A stretch of DNA of 64,000 bases from Atherix ibis. Taxonomy: Eukaryota; Arthropoda; Insecta; Diptera; Athericidae. The notes under the pieces were generated by a model, which searched no databases, was not told the origin of the DNA, and saw nothing but the letters and a program-made list of their open reading frames with translations. Positions 56,901 to 64,000 of this stretch are shown here, in pieces. The stretch is taken from positions 63,526,951 to 63,590,950 of the forward strand of contig OY282608.1 of the NCBI GenBank assembly GCA_958298945.1. Direction: 5' to 3'. Positions within the stretch are counted from its first letter, which is position 1. Each line of letters opens with the position of its first letter. A program made the translations under genes and the position numbers.

Positions 56901-59146
56901 TTGTTGGTTTGTTAGTTTGTTGGTTTGTTGGTTTGTTGGTTTGTTGGTTTCTTGCTTTGTGGGTTTGTTGGTTTGTTGGCTTGTTGGCTTGTTGGTTTGT
57001 TGGCTTGTTTGTTTGTTAGTTTGTTGGTTTGTTGGTTTGTTAGTTTGTTGGCTTGTTGGCTTGTTGGTTTGTTGGTTTGTTGGTTTGTTGGCTTGTTGGT
57101 TTGTTGGTTTGTTGGCTTGTTGGTTTGTTGGCTTGTTGGCTTGTTGGTTTTTTGGCTTGTTGGTTTGTTAGTTTGTTGGTTTTTTGGTTTGTTGGTTTGT
57201 TGGTTTGTTGGTTTGTTGGTTTGTTGGTTTGTTGGCTTATTGGTTTGTTGGTTTGTTGGTTTGTTGGTTTGTTAATTTTTTGGCTTGTTGGCTTGTTGGT
57301 TTGTTGGTTTGTTGGTTTGTTGGCTTGTTGGTTTGTTGGTTTGTTGGCTTGTTGGTTTGTTAGTTTGTTGGTTTGTTGGTTTGTTGGTTTGTTGGTTTGT
57401 TGGTTTGTTGGTTTGTTGGTTTGTTGGCTTCTTAGTTTGTTGGTTTGTTGGCTTCTTGGTTTGTTGGTTTGTTGGCTTGTTGGTTTGTTAGTTTGTTGGT
57501 TTGTTGGTTTTTTGGTTTGCTGGTTTGTTGGCTTGTTGGTTTGTTGGCTTGATGGTTTGTTGGTTTGTTGGTTTGTTGGCTTGTTGGCTTGTTGGTTTGT
57601 TGGTTTGTTGGCTTGTTGGTTTGTTAGTTTGTTGGCTTTTTGGTTATTTTATTTGTTGGCTTGTTGGTTTGTTGGTTTGTTGGCTTGTTGGCTTGTTGCT
57701 TTGTTGGTTTGTTGGTTTGTTGGCTTGTTGGCTTGTTGGTTTGTTAGTTTGTTAGCTTTTTGGTTACTTGGTTTGTTGGTTTGTTGGCTTGTTGGCTTGT
57801 TGGTTTGTTGGTTAGTTTGTTTGTTGATTTGTTAGTTTGTTGGTTTGTTGGCTTCTTGGCTTGTTGGTTTGTTGATTTTTTGGTTTGTTGGTTTGTTGGA
57901 TTGTTGGTTTGTTGGTTTGTTGACTTGTTGGTTTGTTGGTTTGTTGGCTTGTTGGTTTGTTAGTTTGTTGGCTTGTTGGCTTGTTGGTTTGTTGGCTTGT
58001 TGGTTTGTTAGTTTGTTGGTTTGTTGGTTTGTTGGTTTGTTGGTTTGTTGCGTTCTTAGTTTGTTGGTTTGTTGGTTTGTTGGCTTGTTGGTTTGTTGGC
58101 TTGTTTGTTTGTTAGTTTGTTGGTTTGTTGGTTTGTTAGTTTGTTGGCTTGTTGGCTTGTTGATTTGCTGGTTTGTTGGTTTGTTGGCTTGTTGGTTTGT
58201 TGGTTTGTTGGCTTGTTGGTTTGTTGGCTTGTTGGCTTGTTGGTTTTTGGCTTGTTGGTTTGTTAGTTTGTTGGTTTTTTGGTTTGTTGGTTTGTTGGTT
58301 TGTTGGTTTGTTGGTTTGTTGGTTTGTTGGTTTGTTGGTTTGTTGGTTTGTTGGCTTGTTGGTTTGTTGGTTTGTTGGTTTGTTGGTTTGTTGGTTTGTT
58401 AATTTGTTGGCTTGTTGGCTTGTTGGTTTGTTGGTTTGTTGGTTTGTTGGCTTGTTGGTTTGTTGGTTTGTTGGCTTGTTGGTTTGTTGGTTTGTTGGTT
58501 TGTTGGTTTGTTGGTTTGTTGGTTTGTTGGTTTGTTGGTTTGTTGGTTTGTTGGTTTGTTGGTTTGTTGGTTTGTTGGTTTGTTGCTTTGTTGGTTTGTT
58601 GGTTTGTTAGCTTGTTGGCTTGTTGGTTTATTGGCTTGTTGGTTTGTTGGCTTGTTGGTTTGTTGGCTTGTTGGCTTGTTGGTTTGTTAGTTTGTTGGTT
58701 TGTTGGTTTGTTGGTTTGTTCGTTTGTTGGTTTGTTGGTTCATTGCTTTGTTGGTTTGTTGGTTTGTTGGTTTGTTGGTTTGTTGGTTTGTTGGTTTATT
58801 TGTTTGTTGGTTTGTTGGTTTGTTGGTTTGTTGGTTTGTTGGTTTGTTGGTTTGTTGGTTTGTTGGTTTTTTGGTTTATTTATTTGTTGGTTTGTTGGCT
58901 TGTTGGTTTGTTGGTTTGTTGGTTTGTTGGCTTGTTGGTTTGTTGGTTTGTTGGCTTGTTGGCTTGTTGGTTTGTCGGTTTGTTGGTTTATTGGTTTGTT
59001 GGTTTGTTAGTTTGTTGGTTTTTTGGTTTGTTGGTTTGTTGGTTTGTTGGCTTGTTGGTTTGTTGGTTTGTTGGCTTGTTGTTTTGTTGGTTTGTTGGCT
59101 TGTTGGCTTGTTGGTTTGTTGGTTTGTTAGCTTGTTAGTTACTTAG
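53990..59146 (+). repeat. 4.8/5.2-kb tandem duplication, second copy
   Basis: Landmarks follow the first copy in order: 16-mer at 54101 and 54628 (527 apart, one octamer less), gtttttg near 54,373 and 54,899, ggttgtttgg near 55,315, ggctacttgg near 56,602, ggtttgctgg near 57,513, gttcattgc near 58,738 and gttacttag at 59138. Differences include an 80-base deletion near 55,395, a 480-base extra duplication after it, and a one-base-short unit gtttttg at 58,243-58,249 where the first copy has gttttttg. The unusual gttcattgc (for gttcattgg) is shared by both copies. Confidence 0.83.
55397..56307 (+). repeat. 480-bp extra duplication with a readable junction at 55,827
   Basis: The segment equivalent to 50,646-51,125 is present twice. 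In the first instance ggcttgatgg (ending 55,827) is followed by ttacttggtttgttgg instead of tttgttgg. The text before the join matches the first copy at +4,702 and the text after it at +5,182. The two parents share ggtt at the crossover point. The first instance also lacks 80 bases (10 octamers) that include the gggttgttgg word; the second instance has them. Confidence 0.82.
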
Positions 59147-60251
59147 TTTGTTGGTTTGTTGGTTTGTTGGCTTGTTGGCTTGTTGGTTTGTTGGTTTGTT
59201 GGTTTGTTGGTTTGTTGGCTTGTTGGTTTGTTGGTTTGTTGACTTGTTGGTTTGTTGGTTTGTTGGTTTGTTGGCTTGTTGGCTTGTTGGTTTGTTGGTT
59301 TGTTGGCTTGTTAGTTTGTTGGTTTGTTGGCTTGTTGGCTTTGTTCGTTTGATAGTTTGTTGGTTTGTTGGTTTTTTGGTTTGTTGGTTTTTTGGTTTGT
59401 TGCTTTGTTGGTTTGTTGGTTTGTTGGCTTGTTGGCTTGTTGGTTTGTTGGTTTGTTGGTTTGTTGGTTTGTTGGCTTGTTGGTTTGTTGGTTTGTTGGT
59501 TTGTTGGTTTGTTGGTTTGTTAATTTGTTGGCTTGTTGGCTTGTTGGTTTGTTGGTTTGTTGGTTTGTTGGCTTGTTTGTTTGTTGGTTTGTTGGCTTGT
59601 TGGTTTGTTGGTTTGTTGGTTTGTTGGTTTGTTGGTTTGTTGGTTTGTTGGTTTGTTGGTTTGTTGGTTTGTTGGTTTGTTGGTTTGTTGCTTTGTTGGT
59701 TTGTTGGTTTGTTGGTTTGTTGGCTTGTTGGCTTGTTGGTTTGTTGGCTTGTTGGTTTGTTGGCTTGTTGGTTTGTTGGCTTGTTGGCTTGTTGGTTTGT
59801 TAGTTTGTCGGTTTGTTGGTTTGTTGGTTTGTTCGTTTGTTGGTTTGTTGGTTCATTGGTTTGTTGGTTTGTTGGTTTGTTGGTTTGTTGGTTTGTTGGT
59901 TTGTTGGTTTATTTGTTTGTTGGTTTGTTGGTTTGTTGGTTTGTTGGTTTGTTGGTTTGTTGGTTTGTTGGTTTCTTGGTTTATTTATTTGTTGGTTTGT
60001 TGGCTTGTTGGTTTGTTGGTTTGTTGGTTTGTTGGCTTGTTGGTTTGTTGGTTTGTTGGCTTGTTGGCTTGTTGGTTTGTCGGTTTGTTGGTTTATTGGT
60101 TTGTTGGTTTGTTGGTTTCTTGGTTTTTTGGTTTGTTGGTTTGTTGGTTTGTTGGCTTGTAGGTTTGTTGGTTTGTTGGCTTGTTGGTTTGTTGGTTTGT
60201 TGGCTTGTTGGCTTGTTGGTTTGTTGGTTTGTTAGATTGTTAGTTACTTAG
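59147..60251 (+). repeat. A start joined to a C module
   Basis: After gttacttag at 59138, A words appear, but the usual acttgttgg/actttgttcg text is replaced near 59,338 by ggctttgttcgtttgatag, a small deletion that shifts the octamer register. A C module follows with gttcattgg at 59851, gtcgg near 60,079 and gttacttag at 60243, preceded by gattgttagttac, where other copies have gcttgttagttac. Confidence 0.68.
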
Positions 60252-61360
60252 TTTGTTGGTTTGTTGGTTTGTTGGTTTGTTGGCTTGTTGGCTTGTTGGT
60301 TTGTTGGTTTGTTGGTTTGTTGGCTTGTTGGTTTGTTGGTTTGTTGACTTGTTGGTTTGTTGGTTTGTTGGTTTGTTGGCTTGTTGGCTTTTTGGTTTGT
60401 TGGTTTGTTGGCTTGTTAGTTTGTTGGTTTGTTGGCTTGTTGGCTTGTTACTTTGTTCGTTTGATAGTTTGTTGGTTTGTTGGTTTTTTGGTTTGTTGAT
60501 TTTTTGGTTTGTTGCTTTGTTGGTTTGTTGGTTTGTTGGCTTGTTGGCTTGTTGGTTTTTGCTTGTTGGTTTGTTAGTTTGTTGGCTTTTTGGTTACTTG
60601 GTTTGTTGTTTTGTTGGCTTGTTGGCTTGTTGGTTTGTTGCTTTGTTCGTTTGATGGTTTTTTGGTTTGTTGGTTACTTGATTTGTTGGTTTGTTGGTTT
60701 GTTGGCTTGTTGGTTCGTTGGCTTGTTTGTTTGTTGGTTTGTTGGTTTGTTGGATTGTTGGCTTGTTGGTTTGTGTGTTCGTTGGTTTGTTGGTTTGTTG
60801 GTTTGTTGGTTTTTTGGTTTGTTGGTTTATTTGTTTGTTGCTTTGTTGGCTTGTTGGTTTGTTGGTTTGTTGGTTTGTTGGCTTGTTGGCTTGTTGGCTT
60901 GTTGGTTTGTTGGTTTGTTGGTTTGTTGGCTTGTTGGTTTGTTAATTTGTTGGCTTGTTGGCTTGTTGGTTTGTTGGTTTGTTGGTTTGTTGGCTTGTTG
61001 GTTTGTTGGTTTGTTGGCTTGTTGGTTTGTTGGTTTATTGGCTTGTTGGTTTGTTGGCTTGTTGGCTTGTTGGTTTTTTGGCTTTTTGGTTTGTTAGTTT
61101 GTTGGTTTTTTGGTTTGTTGGTTTGTAGGTTTGTTGGCTTGTTGGTTTGTTGGTTTGTTGGCTTGTTGATTTGTTGGCTTGATGGCTTGTTGGTTTTTTG
61201 GCTTGTTGGTTTGTTAGTTTGATGGTTTTTTGGTTTGTTGGTTTGTTGGTTTGTTGGTTTGTTGGTTTGTTGGTTTGTTGGTTTGTTGGTTTGTTGGCTT
61301 GTTGGTTTGTTGGTTTGTTGGCTTTTTGGTTTGTTGGTTTGTTAGTTTGTTGACTTATTG
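60252..61360 (+). repeat. A module with extra private changes
   Basis: actttgttcgtttgatag (about 60,448), ggctttttggttacttgg (about 60,583), the 16-mer (about 60,639) and agtttgatgg (about 61,215) are in A order. Private changes include ggtttttgcttg near 60,553, ggttcgttgg near 60,711, gtgtgttcg near 60,773 and ggcttgatggcttg near 61,177, more than in the other A copies. Confidence 0.68.
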
Positions 61361-62600
61361 GCTTGTTGGTTTGTAGGTTTGTTGGTTTGTTGGCTTGTTG
61401 GTTTGTTGGCTTGTTGGCTTGTTGGTTTGTTGGTTTGTTGGTTTGTTGGTTTGTTGGTTTGTTGGTTTGTTGGTTTGTTCGTTTGTTGGTTTGTTGGTTA
61501 ACTGGTTTGTTGGTTTGTTGGTTTGTTGGTTTGTTGGTTTGTTGGTTTGTTGGTTTGTTGGTTTGTTGGTTTGTTGGTTTATTTGTTTGTTGGTTTGTTG
61601 GTTTGTTGGTTTGTTGGTTTGTTGGTTTATTTGTTTGTTGGTTTGTTGGCTTGTTGGTTTGTTGGTTTGTTGGTTTGTTGGCTTGTTGGTTTGTTGGTTT
61701 GTTGGCTTGTTGGCTTGTTGGTTTGTTGGTTTGTTGGTTTATTGGTTTGTTGGTTTGTTGGTTTGTTGGTTTTTTGGTTTGTTGGTTTGTTCGTTTGTTG
61801 GCTTGTTGGTTTGTTGGTTTGTTGGCTAGTTGGTTTGTTGGTTTGTTGGCTTGTTTGCTTGTTGGCTTGTTGGCTTGTTGGTTTGTTGGTTTGTTAGCTT
61901 GTTGGTTACTTAGTTTGTTGGTTTGTTGGTTTGTTGGTTTGTTGGCTTGTTGGCTTGTTGGTTTGTTGGTTTGTTGGTTTGTTGGTTTGTTGGCTTGTTG
62001 GTTTGTTGGTTTGTTGGCTTGTTGGTTTGTTGGTTTGTTGGTTTATTGGCTTCTTGGCTTGTTGGTTTGTTGGTTTGTTGGCTTGTTAGTTTGTTGGTTT
62101 GTTCGCTTGTTGGCTTGTTACTTTGTTCGTTTGATGGTTTGTTGGTTTGTTGGTTTTTTGGTTTGTTGGTTTTTTGGTTTGTTACTTTGTTGGTTTGTTG
62201 GTTTGTTGGCTTGTTGGCTTGTTGGTTTGTTGGCTTGTTGGTTTGTTAGTTTGTTGGCTTTTTGGTTACTTGGTTTGTTGTTTTGTTGGCTTGTTGGCTT
62301 GTTGGTTTGTTGCTTTGTTCGTTTGTTGGTTTGTTGGTTTATTGGCTTGTTGGCTTGTTGGTTTGTTGGTTTGTTGGTTTGTCGGTTTGTTGGTTTGTTG
62401 GTTTTTTTGTTTGTTGGTTTGTTTGTTTGTTGGTTTGTTGGCTTGTTGGTTTGTTGGTTTGTTGGTTTGTTGGTTTGTTGGCTTGTTGGTTTGTTGGTTT
62501 GTTGGTTTGTTGGTTTGTTGGTTTGTTGGTTTGTTGGCTTGTTCGTTTGTTGGTTTGTTGGCTTGTTGGTTTGATGGTTTGTTGGCTTGTTGGCTTGTTG
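61361..62600 (+). repeat. Partial copy of the 37-kb segment, C and A words
   Basis: gtaggtttg near 61,372 and ggttaactgg near 61,497 (the counterpart of ggttaattgg) match the 37-, 39- and 46-kb segments. gttacttag at 61,905 opens an A module in which the usual gatag reads gatgg (about 62,124). ggtttttttgtttg near 62,399 is a private change. Confidence 0.62.
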
Positions 62601-64000
62601 CTTTGTTCGTTTGATGGTTTGTTGGTTTGTTGGCTTGTTGGTTTGTTAGTTTGTTGGTTTGTTGGTTTGTTGGTTTGTTGGTTTGTTGGTTTGTTGGTTT
62701 TTTGGCTTGTTGGCTAGTTGGTTTGTTTGTTTGTTGGCTTGTTGGCTTGTTGGTTTGTTAGTTTGTTGGCTTGTTGATTACTTACTTTGTTGGTTTGTTG
62801 GTTTGTTGGTTTGTTGGTTTGTTGGTTTGTTGGTTTGTTGGTTTGTTGGTTTGTTGGTTTGTTGGTTTTTGGTTTGATGGTTTATTTGTTTGTTGGCTTT
62901 CTGGTTTGTTGGTTTGTTGGTTTGTTGGTTTGTTGGTTTGTTGGTTTGTTAACTTGTTGGTTTGTTAGTTTGTTGGCTTGTTGGTTTGTTGGCTTGTTGG
63001 CTTGTTGGTTTTTTTGCTTTTTGGTTTGTTAGTTTGTTGGTTTTTTGGTTTTTTGGTGTGTTGGTTTGTTGGTTTGTTGGTTTGTTGGTTTGTTGGCTTG
63101 TTGGTTTGTTGGTTTGTTGGCTTGTTGGTTTGTTAGCTTGTTAGCTTGTTGGCTTGTTGGTTTGTTGGTTTGTTGGTTTGTTGGCTTGTTCGTTTGTTGG
63201 TTTGTTGGCTTGTTGGTTTGATGGTTTGTTGGCTTGTTGGCTTGTTGCTTTGTTCGTTTGATGGTTTGTTGGTTTGTTGGTTTGTTGGTTTGTTGTTTTA
63301 ATGGTTTGTTGCTTTGTTGGTTTGTTGGTTTGTTGGCTTGTTGGCTTGTTGGTTTGTTGGCTTGTTGGTTTGTTGGCTTGTTGGTTTGTTGGTTTGTTGG
63401 TTTGTTGGTTTGTTGGCTTGTTGGTTTGTTGGTTTGTTGGCTTGTTGGTTTGATGGTTTGTTGGCTTGTCGGCTTGCTGCTTTGTTCGTTTGATGGTTTG
63501 TTGGTTTGTTGGTTTGTTGGCTTGTTGGTTTGTTAGTTTGTTGGTTTGTTGGTTTGTTGGTTTGTAGGTTTGTTGGTTTGTTGGTTTGTTGGCTTGTTGG
63601 TTTGTTGGTTTGTTGGCTAGTTGGTTTGTTGGTTTGTTGGCTTGTTGGCTTGTTGGTTTGTTAGTTTGTTGGCTTGTTGATTACTTAGTTTGTTGGTTTG
63701 TTGGTTTGTTGGTTTGTTGGTTTGTTGGTTTTTGGTTTGTTGGTTTATTTGTTTGTTGGTTTGTTGGCTTGTTGGTTTGTGTGTTTGTTGGTTTGTTGGC
63801 TTGTTGGTTTGTTGGTTTGTTGGCTTGTGGCTTGTTGGTTTGTTGGCTTGTTGGTTTATTGGTTTGTTGGCTTGTTGGTTACTTAGTTTGTTGGTTTGTT
63901 GGCATGTTGGTTTGTTGGTTTGTTGGTTTGTTGGCTTGTTGGTTTGTTGGTTTGTTGGTTTGTTGGCTTGTTGGTTTGTTGGTTTGTTGGTTTGTTGGCT
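62601..64000 (+). repeat. Degenerate K-like end of the window
   Basis: The 16-mer occurs near 62,601, 63,247 and 63,480. gattacttac (about 62,775) and gattacttag (about 63,679) replace gattacatag, and 7-base units occur near 62,866, 63,727 and 63,824. Singletons are frequent: gttttaatgg at about 63,295, gtgtgttgg near 63,056, ggtttgtgtgtttg near 63,775, ggctttctgg near 62,897. The array continues past the last base. Confidence 0.65.

Larger units (their letters stand above)
1..64000 (+). repeat. Giant octamer satellite array, consensus GTTTGTTG
   Basis: Every line of the window reads as head-to-tail copies of GTTTGTTG or a one- or two-base variant. The most frequent variant is GCTTGTTG. Others recur throughout: GTTTGTTA, GTTTTTTG, GTTTATTT, GTTTCTTG, GTTTGATG, GTTTGCTG, GTTACTTG and CTTTGTTC. 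Bases 1-60, for example, contain no A and only three C. All copies lie in one orientation; no A/C-rich stretch appears on the + strand. Occasional 7- or 9-base units shift the register. Both ends of the window lie inside the array, so its true length exceeds 64 kb. By unit size it sits between microsatellite and minisatellite; by length and higher-order organisation it behaves like satellite DNA. No conventional coding, RNA or regulatory feature was found within it. Confidence 0.98.

Noticed and set aside
1..64000. Telomere repeat
   Set aside because: Strand bias and short unit fit, but the unit matches no telomere repeat I know, variants are far too frequent, and the nested kilobase duplications are unlike telomerase products. 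A diverged interstitial telomere relic cannot be excluded.
1..64000. CRISPR array or bacterial short-sequence repeat
   Set aside because: There are no unique spacers between repeats and no adjacent gene. The unit is 8 bases with no dyad.
1..64000. Promoters, terminators or ribosome binding sites
   Set aside because: No TATA-like, polyadenylation (AATAAA), hairpin-plus-T-run or purine-rich site was seen apart from chance words. T runs are limited to variant octamers such as gttttttg.
1..64000. Triplex-forming (H-DNA) or bent DNA
   Set aside because: The strand is a G/T mix rather than all purine or all pyrimidine, so mirror triplexes are not expected. T tracts recur every 8 bases, out of phase with the helical repeat needed for strong bending.

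Overview
This window contains no gene that I can support. From base 1 to base 64,000 it is one uninterrupted tandem array of a degenerate octamer, consensus GTTTGTTG on the + strand (CAACAAAC on the other). There are roughly 8,000 units, and I found no unique sequence, RNA gene, mobile element or flank at either end. The + strand is almost purely G and T. C comes mainly from one recurrent variant (GCTTGTTG), and A appears only at scattered variant sites. The polarity never inverts.

The array is layered. Level 1 is the octamer, with a handful of recurrent variants: T2 to C (very common), G8 to A, G5 to T/A/C, G8 to T or C, T6 to A. Level 2 is sets of octamers in a fixed order, forming modules I recognise by rare landmark words. 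Module K carries ttggttggttgg, ctttgttcgtttgatg, gattacatag and a 7-base unit gtttttg. Module C carries gttcattgg followed by gtttattt units, ending in gttacttag. Module A starts at gttacttag and ends near agtttgatggtttttt. Module B carries ggttactttattt, ggttagttcg and ggcttgatgg. Level 3 is tandem or dispersed copies of module strings.

Layout: 1-9.1 kb is a K-rich higher-order repeat, including a nearly perfect 2.34-kb tandem duplication (3,936-8,613). 9.1-13.3 kb has short-period duplications (96, 424 and 1,183 bp). 13.3-16.1 kb has three C-A copies (952 and 888 bp apart). 16.1-36.5 kb alternates K, C, A and B, with a 2.36-kb tandem B-B' duplication at 18.7-23.3 kb. 36.5-40.7 kb is a 2.09-kb tandem duplication. 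40.7-49.2 kb is a mosaic of A, B, C and K. 49.2-59.1 kb is a 4.8/5.2-kb tandem duplication with a further 480-bp duplication inside its second copy. 59.1-64 kb is C and A, then a more degenerate tail.

The many long open frames are a property of the repeat. Three octamers make 24 bases with no stop, so every forward frame reads the same octapeptide (VCWFVGLL) and the reverse strand reads QQTNKPTN. The organism cannot be named. A satellite of this size with nested higher-order structure is typical of eukaryotic heterochromatin and unlike a bacterial or viral genome; that is inference. Module and copy borders were placed by eye from landmark words and are good to about 10-50 bases unless stated.
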